This document shows positions 8,374 to 16,594 of a stretch of DNA of 24,686 nucleotides, piece by piece; positions within the stretch are counted from its first letter, which is position 1; each line of letters opens with the position of its first letter. Below the pieces are notes generated by a model, which searched no databases, was not told the DNA's origin, and saw nothing but the letters and a program-made list of their open reading frames with translations. The DNA comes from Burkholderiaceae bacterium. GTDB taxonomy: Bacteria; Pseudomonadota; Gammaproteobacteria; Burkholderiales; Burkholderiaceae. Location of the stretch: contig JALREG010000386.1 in assembly GCA_023253905.1 (NCBI GenBank), positions 1 to 24,686 of the forward strand, given 5' to 3'. A program made the position numbers and the translations under genes.

Positions 8374-9377
8374 GCTGCGGTTGCCGCGACGGCTTTAGCG
8401 GGAAACTGAGCGGCCCAGCGCGGCTGCCAGGTTTCTGGCAGCACCAGGCAAAGCGCACCCAGTTCGGCAGTTGTAGACGGGTCGCTCACAGCGACCACGC
8501 TCGCGCCCGCGAGCATACCTCGCATTCCGGGGTAGCGGCCAGACTCGAACAGGCGGGTCCGCAATGCAGGCAGCAGCAGATCGGACTGGCTGCAGAAAAG
8601 GCCGCCGCCAATCGCGACCCGTTCGAGATCAAGGGTGACGATCAGGTTGTAGACGAGATCTGCAATCGCATCGAGCGCGCGCCCCACGACCGCGCCCGCC
8701 TCGCGCTCACCCCGCCGATAGGCGTTGAACAGATCAACCGTCTCACCGCCCCAGGCGCGCGCGAGCGCTGCTCCCCCGGCGAGCGACTCGACGTCGCCCT
8801 CGTTGCCGCAGCCACAGCGCGACCGCAGCCCAGGCGCCGAGGCCACCATGCTGTGCCCGGCATGTCCGGCATTACCTGACTTACCCCGCACCAGTCGTCC
8901 GTCCAGCATCAAGCCCACGCCGATTCCGGTACTCCAGGTGAGGTACGCGCCATGGCTCACACCGCGGAGGGCACCGAAGCGGTATTCAGCAAAGAGTGCT
9001 GCCTGGGCATCGTTCGCCAACGCAAGCGCGCGTCCACCGAAGGCCTCACGAAGCGGCGCTTCGAGTGCCACCCGCATCCAGCGATTCGGCAGGCCGCTTT
9101 CTGGCGACAAGCCGCCGCACAAGTTGGGCGCGGCGCTCGCAAGTTGCCCCGCCTCCCCTTCGAAAGGCCCGCACGCAGCAACGCCTACCGCATGAAGCGC
9201 GTCGGAACGTACCCCCGCCTCCCGGCAGCAGTCATCGACTAGCGCGAGCATCGCTCGCGCGATCGCGCGATCATCACCGCTGCGGGGTACAGGCATACGA
9301 GCTCGAGCGACCACGCCCGACTCGTTAGCAACCGAGGCGGCGATTTTGGTGCCGCCCAGATCGATGCCTGCGATCAC
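8370..9377 (-). CDS. ROK-family sugar kinase, probable glucokinase
   Basis: A 335-residue ROK protein that would phosphorylate the glucose released by the GH1 enzyme. The N-terminal phosphate-binding motif is GIDLGGTKIAASVANE, the catalytic Asp lies in ALANDAQAALFAEY (about D123), and STGIGVGLML follows. The zinc-binding region reads GHAGH then CGCGNEGDVE (about residues 171-197). The usual third Cys (GCxE) is Asp here, and the Glu normally found in GExGH is His. The start is GTG 9377, overlapping the glucanase stop as GTGA. The fold and kinase role are firm. Because of the changed sugar/zinc motif, glucose specificity rests on operon context. Confidence 0.9.
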   Translation of the reverse strand: MIAGIDLGGTKIAASVANESGVVARARMPVPRSGDDRAIARAMLALVDDCCREAGVRSDALHAVGVAACGPFEGEAGQLASAAPNLCGGLSPESGLPNRWMRVALEAPLREAFGGRALALANDAQAALFAEYRFGALRGVSHGAYLTWSTGIGVGLMLDGRLVRGKSGNAGHAGHSMVASAPGLRSRCGCGNEGDVESLAGGAALARAWGGETVDLFNAYRRGEREAGAVVGRALDAIADLVYNLIVTLDLERVAIGGGLFCSQSDLLLPALRTRLFESGRYPGMRGMLAGASVVAVSDPSTTAELGALCLVLPETWQPRWAAQFPAKAVAATAA

Positions 9378-11740
9378 CGCGCGCTCGCCCCCGCGCCCGA
9401 CGCGCGCACAGCATGCGAAAGCCGCCCCGGCTCGGCCTGCAAGGTCATGCCGTCGCTGAAGCGGATGGTGCGCGCGCCCCGACCCGGCGGCTGATACCCG
9501 ACGTAGGTTCGGTCGCCATTTTCACGAACGAACACGGTGTAGAGCGCGGCGTCGGCGGTCACGGTCCGGTCGACGCGGCCTGCAGCCTGCAGCGTGCTCA
9601 GCCAGTGAAAAGTACGCGTACGCGTCTCGCCCAGTTCGACCGAGCCGCGCGAGTTCCAGGCCTTCATGCCCGCGGCAGGATCAGCGAGGGCCAGAAACGA
9701 TGCAAACACATCCTGCCAGATGTCAGCGGGCGTGCCGTCACTCTGGCCGCGCGAATCGTAGCTCTTGCGCGCACGCTCGAGTCCCGAGAAGTATCGGTCC
9801 ATGTAAGGGCGCGGCAGAGCCAGATAGGTCGAGGCAGGGGTGATGGGTAACAGGTTGATCCCCTGGATCTGACGCGGCTCTTCGGTCCACCAGGTGCTGT
9901 AAGCGTACTTGCCGCCAAACACCATGCTCGCGAGCGGCTTGTCGAAGCCCGTGTCGAGCAGCGTGCCCTCCACATCGAGCCAGTATTGCAGCACCGCCGC
10001 CGCCTCATGCAGGTAAAGGTAAACACCCAGGTCGCGCAAAGCCCGATCGCCGGTGAGTTCGCCCCAGAGCACGAGCGCCGCCCAGGCGTTGACCGCCTCC
10101 GACGACGACTCCTGGTTGTTGCCGTGCCCAAAATAGATACCGTCCCCGCCGGCCCAGGAATGCCCGGCATAAGGATCAAAATTTCGCAGAAACGGAAAAT
10201 CAGCGCGACCACGCTCCGCCGTGGCAATGTCAGCAATCAACCGACCGACCATACCGCCCGAAGCAGCCGGCAACGCCCAGGCCGCATCGCGCCGCGCGAG
10301 CTGCACCGCAGCCATGAGCCAGTAGCCGTAATGAAAGTGGTGGTCATTCATGGCCGCCACGCTGCCAAACTCTTCGGGGTAGCCCAACACCGAACCCGTG
10401 CTTCGATCGAGTACGAAACGCGGGCCCGTCCCGGTAAACCACTGTGAAAAGCGGCGTCGAACCAACGTCTCAAGCGTACGCGCTGCCTCATCCTCACCGG
10501 CCTCGGCGGCAATCGCCATCAGATGAGCGAGCGCGGCCAGGGTTTTACCGGTCCAGTAGGTGCCCTGCCCCATGCGGCCGAACATCGTGGGCGCACGGCG
10601 CACATCGCCACTCAGCAGACTGCGAATCCGATCCCGCTCTTCGGTACCTCCCAGCACAGGCCAGGCGGGAAGAATGCCCCGCCATTGCATCTCGGTGCTG
10701 AAGGAAGAGGCGGCGAGCAGGGGCATCGGCCCACGAATGGCATCGAACCCCGGCGCGTCGATTCGTCCCCCTGAGAGATGACGGTTCTGGTGCGGGTAGA
10801 GCGAAATCAACGGGACCGTCTCCGAGCCGCTCACCGCACGAGTCTTCAGCGCGTAGCGGGTCAGGAGCTTTCCCGAGGCTTCATCGAACTGCCAGCTGAC
10901 CTGAGTAGACTCGACGAAGGCGAACGCATGCCGAGTGAACCGCTCGAGCGTGGCAGGATCAGCGTCGGGCAAGGCAGCCACCGACAGCACGCGTCTGTCA
11001 TCGGGCAACTGCACCGTGAGGTCCTGCCCGGCGATCCCCGCAACCGTCGAACCCGCCGGCGCAAACACCGCCCACTGCCTTCCGCGCTGCTCGAATCGGA
11101 TCACCAACGCGGACGCTGCCGACTGGGCGTGCCCCGAGGATAACAGCCGCGCATCAGCCGCCAACCGGATGCGTGCCGCCCCATCAGAGAGTGAGAAATA
11201 GGCATACACCCCGCCGTGCAGGAGGGTGGCATCGAGATGCTGCGCACCTGCCGCCATCCGGATCTGGATGTGCCAGTCACCCGCATCATGGAGGCGCGCG
11301 TCCTCAGGCGTGAAAGCGCTTGCACCAATGGTGAGCGCAGGCTCGTGTGGGTACTGAATCTCGGGCTGCTTACCCTCAACAGGGACCCGTTTGCGAACCG
11401 GGAGGCTGACCTCCAGCCCCGCCTGCGACGCGCGAAACGACAACGGATGCGCATGCAGGACGTCGGACCAGCGCTCATACATGACCGACGAATACCACTG
11501 ATTGGTAGGGACCGCACGTGCCAGCATGGCGCCGCTGCGGTAGGTGGCGGGCTTGGGCCGGATGCTGCCAAAGCCGGACGGCGGCTCGGCAAACAGCACG
11601 CCTTCTCCCAACCGCAGGTCTTGCGCAGGCTGCGCGAGAACCGCCTCAGACAAGCCCGCAAAGCCGAGCAGCGCGGCCACGGCGACACCCATCAGCCGAC
11701 ACCGCGCCAGACGATATGCCGGCTGGCAAACGCGATCCAT
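9374..11740 (-). CDS. GH81 family endo-beta-1,3-glucanase, secreted
   Basis: A 788-residue GH81 enzyme that cuts internal beta-1,3 bonds of laminarin-type glucans. Near the N terminus stands the GH81 mark VPTNQWYSSVMYERW. The catalytic part carries NDHHFHYGYW (about 465-474, acid Asp), NFDPYAGHSWAGG and NNQESSSEAVNAW (about 541-553, with the conserved Glu pair). A signal peptide is visible: a basic n-region, the core MGVAVAALLGFAGLSEAV and probable cleavage at VLA/QP (about 36). There is no lipobox and no attached carbohydrate-binding module. Start ATG 11740 has GAGG 8 bases upstream and lies 9 bases after the porin stop. An operator-like 14-mer lies inside the gene at 11311. Whether the enzyme works in the periplasm or outside the cell cannot be decided here. 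Confidence 0.95.
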   Translation of the reverse strand: MDRVCQPAYRLARCRLMGVAVAALLGFAGLSEAVLAQPAQDLRLGEGVLFAEPPSGFGSIRPKPATYRSGAMLARAVPTNQWYSSVMYERWSDVLHAHPLSFRASQAGLEVSLPVRKRVPVEGKQPEIQYPHEPALTIGASAFTPEDARLHDAGDWHIQIRMAAGAQHLDATLLHGGVYAYFSLSDGAARIRLAADARLLSSGHAQSAASALVIRFEQRGRQWAVFAPAGSTVAGIAGQDLTVQLPDDRRVLSVAALPDADPATLERFTRHAFAFVESTQVSWQFDEASGKLLTRYALKTRAVSGSETVPLISLYPHQNRHLSGGRIDAPGFDAIRGPMPLLAASSFSTEMQWRGILPAWPVLGGTEERDRIRSLLSGDVRRAPTMFGRMGQGTYWTGKTLAALAHLMAIAAEAGEDEAARTLETLVRRRFSQWFTGTGPRFVLDRSTGSVLGYPEEFGSVAAMNDHHFHYGYWLMAAVQLARRDAAWALPAASGGMVGRLIADIATAERGRADFPFLRNFDPYAGHSWAGGDGIYFGHGNNQESSSEAVNAWAALVLWGELTGDRALRDLGVYLYLHEAAAVLQYWLDVEGTLLDTGFDKPLASMVFGGKYAYSTWWTEEPRQIQGINLLPITPASTYLALPRPYMDRYFSGLERARKSYDSRGQSDGTPADIWQDVFASFLALADPAAGMKAWNSRGSVELGETRTRTFHWLSTLQAAGRVDRTVTADAALYTVFVRENGDRTYVGYQPPGRGARTIRFSDGMTLQAEPGRLSHAVRASGAGASAR
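11311..11324. promoter_or_regulatory. Possible intragenic LacI-family operator in the glucanase gene
   Basis: TGAAAGCGCTTGCA is identical in all 14 positions to the site at 7277-7290. It lies within the GH81 coding sequence, where it encodes part of GASAF, about 1.9 kb inside the operon from the porin operator. Intragenic operators that help repression by DNA looping are known in the lac system. Chance cannot be excluded. Confidence 0.45.
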
Positions 11741-11749
11741 GAGCGCGCC

Positions 11750-13180
11750 TCAGAAAACGAGGTTAAAACCAACCGTGGCGGCGGAGCCGCTCCGGTCGTA
11801 GTGAGAATTGAAGCCCAGGAACAGGTTGTCGGGCATGCTGACCGGCGCCGGACCGAGGCGGCTCACGCGCGACCATCCGATGCCGCCGTAGACACTCGCC
11901 CCTTTATGAACTTCCGGTAGCTTCCGGTAAATGCCAAGGTTGAGGCTCAGCGCGGTGTTGCTCTGCCCCCACTCAATCGGATTGGCGCTCGATGCGCGTC
12001 CGTAATAGACGCCACCTGCAGTGTAGGTGTACAGACCGCGGTAATGGCTCCAGCCGAGCATCAGGTCGTAATTGGACGCCCGGTAGCCGGTGTAGTCGGA
12101 ATTCAGGTCGCCGTAGTTGAAGCCGGGGTCGAGGCCAAACAGGCACACCTTCTGCACGGTGTCGTAGGCGCAGCTCGCAGCCGATCCAGTCCAGCGATTG
12201 TGGCGCGCGCCATACGTGAGCATGTTCTGCGGATTCGGCCAGTAATTACCTTGCAGAACCGCCGCACTTTGGCCAGGCTTACCGGCTCGCCGGGGCAGCC
12301 AAGCTCCGCCCACCGACATCGCGTCCGGGTCGCCTATCCATCCCACCAGCGGCGCCTTGCCGAAAGAACTCTGGCGTGCCCCCGTCACGTTCTGCAGCGT
12401 GAATTCAATCAGATGCCGCTCGCGCGAATACTGCAGGAACAGCTCCACGAGGCGGGGCTCCGTCGCACCCGGTTGATAAGCGATATTCGACTGGGTCAGG
12501 CGGTTCTGCTGAACAATGTCCGTGCTGAGGCGATCGCGCCCCAGGCTGACTTCGAAGGTGAGCTTGCCGATGCCGTCCTCGAAAGGCTTACTGGTGAGAC
12601 GCAACGCCTCGGGCATGACGCTAAAGCCCGCACCGGTACCCGCCCACTGATTCGCAAGGCCAATGGGATAGCTGAAGGAATCGGAGCGTGCCCAGGTACG
12701 CGACAGCTGCGTGCCGTAGCGCACAAAGCCCAGATCGGGGCGTGAGACGCCAATGAATTTCTCGAACCAGTCGCGGTTGGCGAGGCCTTTGCCGCTGCGA
12801 TAGCTCACATCGGAGGCGGAGAACCATTCACCGAGGTCAGCGGTGGAGCGCCAGCGATAGCTCGCGCGCGCCTCGAAGGTGACGGCCCCCTCGGTTTCAT
12901 GGCTGTAGCCCAGTGCGAGTTGCTGGAGTGCGAGCGACGACGAGCGACTGCCGAGCGTGGGGTTGCTCGGCACGGGAACGAAGGCGTTTCGCTGGTCGTA
13001 TTTGTAGAGCGAATCGTTGGGCGATATCTGTCGCGGCGCTTCGGATGCGCGAGTGGCCTCAACCTTCACAAAACCCGAGATCTCCCAGGTGTTGCCCTTG
13101 GTATCCTGAAACGTTTCGGCGTGGCTGCAGAAGGGCAGCACGAAGCCCAGCAGGAGGGTGGTGCGGCGGGCAAAGCGCAT
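11750..13180 (-). CDS. Outer-membrane porin-like beta-barrel protein, first gene of the glucan operon
   Basis: A 476-residue precursor with signal peptide MRFARRTTLLLGFVLPFCSHA, cleaved before ETF. The mature chain begins with a strand-like TWEISGFVKVEATR. Alternating aromatic/polar strands run throughout, and the chain ends in GFNLVF with the terminal Phe typical of proteins assembled by the BAM machinery. The length suits a 16-18 strand porin. I do not recognise a named subfamily; as first gene of the operon it probably passes glucan oligosaccharides. GGAGA precedes the ATG at suitable spacing. The promoter at 13245-13274 and the LacI operator at 13225-13244 lie directly upstream. A pair of cysteines sits in the CAYDTVQKVC stretch, likely an external loop disulphide. 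Confidence 0.85.
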   Translation of the reverse strand: MRFARRTTLLLGFVLPFCSHAETFQDTKGNTWEISGFVKVEATRASEAPRQISPNDSLYKYDQRNAFVPVPSNPTLGSRSSSLALQQLALGYSHETEGAVTFEARASYRWRSTADLGEWFSASDVSYRSGKGLANRDWFEKFIGVSRPDLGFVRYGTQLSRTWARSDSFSYPIGLANQWAGTGAGFSVMPEALRLTSKPFEDGIGKLTFEVSLGRDRLSTDIVQQNRLTQSNIAYQPGATEPRLVELFLQYSRERHLIEFTLQNVTGARQSSFGKAPLVGWIGDPDAMSVGGAWLPRRAGKPGQSAAVLQGNYWPNPQNMLTYGARHNRWTGSAASCAYDTVQKVCLFGLDPGFNYGDLNSDYTGYRASNYDLMLGWSHYRGLYTYTAGGVYYGRASSANPIEWGQSNTALSLNLGIYRKLPEVHKGASVYGGIGWSRVSRLGPAPVSMPDNLFLGFNSHYDRSGSAATVGFNLVF

Positions 13181-13224
13181 GCAGTGTCTCCGGGATCGGG
13201 TTGTTTTAACGGTTTCCAGAGCGC

Positions 13225-13244
13225 TTTTGAAAGCGCTTTCAAAA
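13225..13244. promoter_or_regulatory. Main LacI-family operator at the porin promoter
   Basis: A perfect 20-base palindrome, TTTTGAAAGCGCTTTCAAAA, with the 14-base core TGAAAGCGCTTTCA at 13228-13241. It starts right after the predicted -10 box, so it would cover the transcription start, a classic place for a repressor. It is the best copy of the motif in the window and lies at the head of the nine-gene operon. Confidence 0.85.
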
Positions 13245-13274
13245 AGTGTCTCATACGGCTCGAAATCTTGTCAA
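13245..13274 (-). promoter_or_regulatory. Predicted sigma70 promoter of the beta-1,3-glucan operon
   Basis: Reading the minus strand, a perfect -35 box TTGACA occupies 13274-13269. After 18 bases GACACT (13250-13245) could serve as a weak -10 box. Transcription would start near 13238, inside the operator palindrome, leaving a leader of about 55 bases before the porin ATG. The -35 box and the operator position are the strong parts of this call; the -10 box matches consensus at only three positions. Confidence 0.5.
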
Positions 13275-13420
13275 CCGTCGTCAGCGAGGCTCCGGCCCAC
13301 CAGCGAAGCGCATGCGGTGAGCACCTCGTCTACGCGAAGGCAGCCACAGGATGAAATGACGGGGAGTCAGAGGTCATTCCGGTCTGTGAACCGGATAGAG
13401 CGCCGCGCTCCGCGTCGCTG

Positions 13421-13448
13421 CCCTCACCTGCTCCGGAGGCGGTGAGGG
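13421..13448. terminator. Inverted repeat downstream of phoU, possible terminator
   Basis: CCCTCACC and GGTGAGGG form an 8-base stem whose loop contains a further palindrome, CTCCGGAG. It lies about 30 bases past the phoU stop on the minus strand. No clear run of T follows, so it may be a terminator without a U-tract or an mRNA-end hairpin. Confidence 0.35.
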
Positions 13449-13478
13449 TCTTGAAAGAGGGGCCGGATTGACCGACGG

Positions 13479-14183
13479 TTAACCCACCGCGCTCTCGACA
13501 TCGGTCATCGGTGAATGACGGACGTCAGTCCCCTTGACCACGTAAATCACCGCCTCGGCGAGATTCTTGGCATGGTCGCCAATTCGCTCCACCGCCTTGG
13601 CGACGAACACCAGGTCGATACAGGCACTGATGGTGCGGGGGTCTTCCATCATGTAGGTGATGAGTTTGCGGAGCAGCCCTTCGAATTCGCTATCAATCTG
13701 ACGATCCTGCTTGATCACCTCGAGCGCACCCACAGGATCGAGACGCGCAAAGGCATCGAGCGCCTTTCGCAGGAGCTCAACCGCCATTTCAGCTTCGAAC
13801 TGCAGGTCGTTCACGGGGAGCCGCAGCCGCGTAGCGAGCCCCACGTCGAGCAGACGCTGAACCACACGCGCAGTGCGTGCCGCCTCGTCACCGACCCGCT
13901 CAAGGTTGGCGATGATGCGGCTGATCGAGATGAGCAGTCGCAGATCACGCGCGGTCGGCTGTCGCAGGGCAATGATGCCCGACAACTCGCGGTCGATTTC
14001 AACCTCGAACCGGTTCACGCGCTGCTCTTCCCGCAGAACCTCGGCGGCCGCTTCGCCATCGAAAGCGGTCATGGCTGCGACCGCCTTGATGACCTGACTC
14101 TCGACCAGCCCGCCCATCTCGAGCACGCGTGAGGACACCGTGCTGAGTTCAGCGTCAAACTGTGTAGAAAAATGTTTGTCCAC
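13479..14183 (-). CDS. phoU: Phosphate transport/signalling regulator PhoU
   Basis: A 234-residue PhoU protein, two three-helix bundles that bind metal and damp phosphate signalling through PhoR and the Pst importer. Landmarks are DKHFSTQFDAELSTV at the N terminus, VLEMGGLVESQV, the first metal-binding repeat IANLERVGDEAARTAR and the second VAKAVERIGDHAKNLAE. I prefer GTG 14183, which has a G-rich Shine-Dalgarno 5 bases upstream; GTG 14189 is the alternative and would add two residues. No pstSCAB, phoB or phoR lies in the window, so phoU stands alone here, with an unrelated monooxygenase gene upstream and the glucan operon downstream. Confidence 0.94.
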   Translation of the reverse strand: MDKHFSTQFDAELSTVSSRVLEMGGLVESQVIKAVAAMTAFDGEAAAEVLREEQRVNRFEVEIDRELSGIIALRQPTARDLRLLISISRIIANLERVGDEAARTARVVQRLLDVGLATRLRLPVNDLQFEAEMAVELLRKALDAFARLDPVGALEVIKQDRQIDSEFEGLLRKLITYMMEDPRTISACIDLVFVAKAVERIGDHAKNLAEAVIYVVKGTDVRHSPMTDVESAVG

Positions 14184-14296
14184 GATCACCCCCCGGCTAC
14201 AGTATCAACCACACGCCTCGCGTTTGCGGACACTTTCGACAGGGTTATCGCGGATGCATCAAGAAACGTCATCCGGCCGCAGCGTTTGGCTCGCGC

Positions 14297-15430
14297 TCAG
14301 GCGACGTTTCGCATCGGTTCAGCCCGGCGCCGACTATGCGCAATCGCTGAATTGACCCGCGGCATGACCTCCTGCGCCATCAATTCCATGGACCGGCGGG
14401 AGAGCGCCGGGTCAACCTGATCCATGCCCGCATAGACGATCTCGCCGAAATCTCCAGCCTCTTCGCGCAACGCGAGGATCTGATCGACCACCTGATCAAC
14501 CGTACCGCAAAGCACCAGGTCGTCGAGCAGCCGGTCCAGGGTAAGCGCGCTGTCGTCTTCGTCAGCGTGGCGCTTGAAGATGACGTGGCGCTTCGACAGC
14601 ATCATCTTGGTGAGCATCTGCCGGTAATAGTAGCGATAGGGGCTGCGCGCATCGTCCTTGCCATAGGCACGCGCCGTGGCTGCATCCTCGGCCACAAAAA
14701 TGGTGCGTGCAACGCGCCAGTCTTCGGGGTTGGCGGTCACGCCCACCGACGCCTTGCCTTCGGCGTAGTTCGTCCAGTGACTCGCGAGCCAATGCGAAAG
14801 CAGGAAGTTCGCAGACATGGGGTGAAAGTCGCGTCGGCCCATGAGCGTGACACCCTTCGATGCAGGCGCCACCACCGTGCCCACGATCTCGGGCCGCGGC
14901 TTCTGGTAGGGCTTCATCATGACCCCGCGCCCGATCTCGGGCACTCGGGTCTTGCGGGTGGAGACCTTGAAGCGGTTATCCGGGAAATCGATATCGTAAG
15001 GCGGGTCGCGTTCCCAGATTGCGAGGATCACATCGATCGCTTCAGCAAAAATCCGGTTGCGATCCTGGTCGAGAATGCCGAGCGCTTCCGCATCGGAGGC
15101 CAGTGCGCCTGGGCTCACGCCGAAGATGAACCGGCCTTTTGATAGATGATCGAACATGGCGGCATGCGCCGCCACCAGCGTGGGGTGCGTATGAGACAAG
15201 TTGGACGTGCCTGACCCCAACCGGATCTGCTTCGTTTCACCAATCAGCGTGGCGAGAAAGATAAAACTGTTGGTGACGTTTTCAGCGAGGTCGGTGAGAT
15301 GCTCACCCACGAAAGCGTCATGGAATCCGAGTTGGTCGGCAAGGATGATCGCCTGCCGGTCTTCCTGCAGCGTGACGGTGGGGTCGCGCTCGAGCGGGTG
15401 CAGGGGCATGGTGAAGTAACCAAGACGCAT
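14297..15430 (-). CDS. LLM-class (luciferase-like) flavin-dependent monooxygenase
   Basis: A 377-residue cytoplasmic enzyme of the bacterial luciferase-like fold, which oxidises small organic substrates with reduced FMN or F420. Family marks are RLGYFTMPLHP at the start, LADQLGFHDAFVGEHL, IRLGSGTSNLSHTHPTLVAAHAAMFDHLSKGRF and GVSPGALASDAEALG. A C-terminal segment with LDDLVLCGTVDQVVDQILAL is typical of the group. GGAGGA lies about 9 bases before the ATG. The exact substrate is unknown. It is divergent from the Bug gene at 15591, so the two may share a 160-base control region. Confidence 0.88.
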   Translation of the reverse strand: MRLGYFTMPLHPLERDPTVTLQEDRQAIILADQLGFHDAFVGEHLTDLAENVTNSFIFLATLIGETKQIRLGSGTSNLSHTHPTLVAAHAAMFDHLSKGRFIFGVSPGALASDAEALGILDQDRNRIFAEAIDVILAIWERDPPYDIDFPDNRFKVSTRKTRVPEIGRGVMMKPYQKPRPEIVGTVVAPASKGVTLMGRRDFHPMSANFLLSHWLASHWTNYAEGKASVGVTANPEDWRVARTIFVAEDAATARAYGKDDARSPYRYYYRQMLTKMMLSKRHVIFKRHADEDDSALTLDRLLDDLVLCGTVDQVVDQILALREEAGDFGEIVYAGMDQVDPALSRRSMELMAQEVMPRVNSAIAHSRRRAEPMRNVA

Positions 15431-15590
15431 GGCGCAGTCCTCCAGAAGGGTAATTTCCGTATCCCAAAGACTATAAACCCGTTCCGTGCAGCAGCGCTGC
15501 TATCCTTGCTCTGAGCGTCGGTTTTCGGACGCAAAACGATGCCGGCAGGCAGGGCGGCCCGCACTCGCCGGTGCGAACCAGGAGACACTC

Positions 15591-16586
15591 ATGAACCGAT
15601 CCCGTTTCAAGACCCTCATGGCGGCCCTGCTCGGTGCAGCCTCTGCATTGGCACTCTCGGCGGGCCCGTCAACGGCCAGCGCTCAGGCGGCGTACCCGAA
15701 CAAGCCCATCCGAATCATCGTCCCGGCGGGGGCGGGCGACAGTTGCGACCTGCTCTCCCGACTGGTTGCGCCCAAGTTGACTGAGCGATTAGGCCAGGCC
15801 GTCGTGGTCGACAACCGTCCTGGCGGCGCGGGGCAGCTCGGGCTGGTGCTGGTCAAGCAGGGCGCGCCCGACGGCTACACGCTGGGCTGCGGTCAGGGCG
15901 GCAATATGGTGATCGTGCCGCTTTCGTACGCCAAGGTGGCCTACAACGCACGCACTGATTTCACGCCCATCGCCATGATGGCCTCCAATTTTCTCGCGCT
16001 GGTGGTCTCGAACCAGACACCGTTCAAATCGGTCAAGGACGTGATCGACTACGCCCGCGCCAACCCTGGAAAACTCACCTTTGGCACCAATGGCGAAGGT
16101 GCGTTCCTGCACTTCGCTACCGAGCAGTTCCGCCTGCTCGCGGGGTTTGAGTACATCCATGTGCCGCATCGCGGCATGAGCGACGTGTTCACCCAGATGA
16201 TTGGCGGCGAAATCAACGCCTCGCTGGGTTCATTCATCGCGGTGCAGCCGCTTGCCGACGCCAACAAAGTGCGGCTGCTCGGCATCGCCCGCGCTCAGCG
16301 TTCACCCGACTACCCCAACGTGCCCACCATCGCTGAAACGCTGCCAGGATTCACTTCGGGCGGATGGTTCGGCATCATCGGGCCTGCAGGTCTGCCGGCC
16401 GACATCGTATCGGTGCTCAATCGCGAGGTGAACTGGGCACTCACCCAGCCTGATGTTCGCGAGCGGATGCGCAAGATGGGACTCGACATCCACACCGAGG
16501 CGCCAGCGTTTCTCACTCAGGCGCTTGAGCGCGACGAGCAGTTGTGGGGCAAGGTGATCAAGGACATTGGCTTCAAGCCGCGCTAA
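15591..16586 (+). CDS. Bug-family (tripartite tricarboxylate-type) periplasmic binding protein
   Basis: A 331-residue periplasmic substrate-binding protein. The signal peptide is MNRSRFKTLMAALLGAASAL and onward, cleaved near SAQA/AYP. Bug/TctC landmarks are YPNKPIRIIVPAGAG, VVVDNRPGGAGQLG, APDGYTLG, LTFGTNGEGAFLHFATEQF and VPTIAETLPGF. The family binds organic acids and similar small carboxylates; the ligand here is unknown. The start at 15591 has AGGAGA 5 bases upstream; the open frame reaches back to 15486, but that part lacks a signal peptide. No TctA/TctB membrane genes accompany it, which is common for Bug proteins in Burkholderiales. It ends convergent with the amidohydrolase gene. Confidence 0.93.
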   Translation: MNRSRFKTLMAALLGAASALALSAGPSTASAQAAYPNKPIRIIVPAGAGDSCDLLSRLVAPKLTERLGQAVVVDNRPGGAGQLGLVLVKQGAPDGYTLGCGQGGNMVIVPLSYAKVAYNARTDFTPIAMMASNFLALVVSNQTPFKSVKDVIDYARANPGKLTFGTNGEGAFLHFATEQFRLLAGFEYIHVPHRGMSDVFTQMIGGEINASLGSFIAVQPLADANKVRLLGIARAQRSPDYPNVPTIAETLPGFTSGGWFGIIGPAGLPADIVSVLNREVNWALTQPDVRERMRKMGLDIHTEAPAFLTQALERDEQLWGKVIKDIGFKPR

Positions 16587-16594
16587 AGGGTCTG

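Noticed and set aside
9374..13180. A Bacteroidetes-type polysaccharide utilisation locus
   Set aside because: No SusC/SusD pair, TonB box or hybrid two-component system is present; uptake is by a porin and an ABC importer instead.
15490..15501. AGCAGCGCTGCT palindrome before the first Bug gene
   Set aside because: A 12-base GC-rich palindrome is weak evidence; it could be an operator or a small hairpin, but nothing else supports it.
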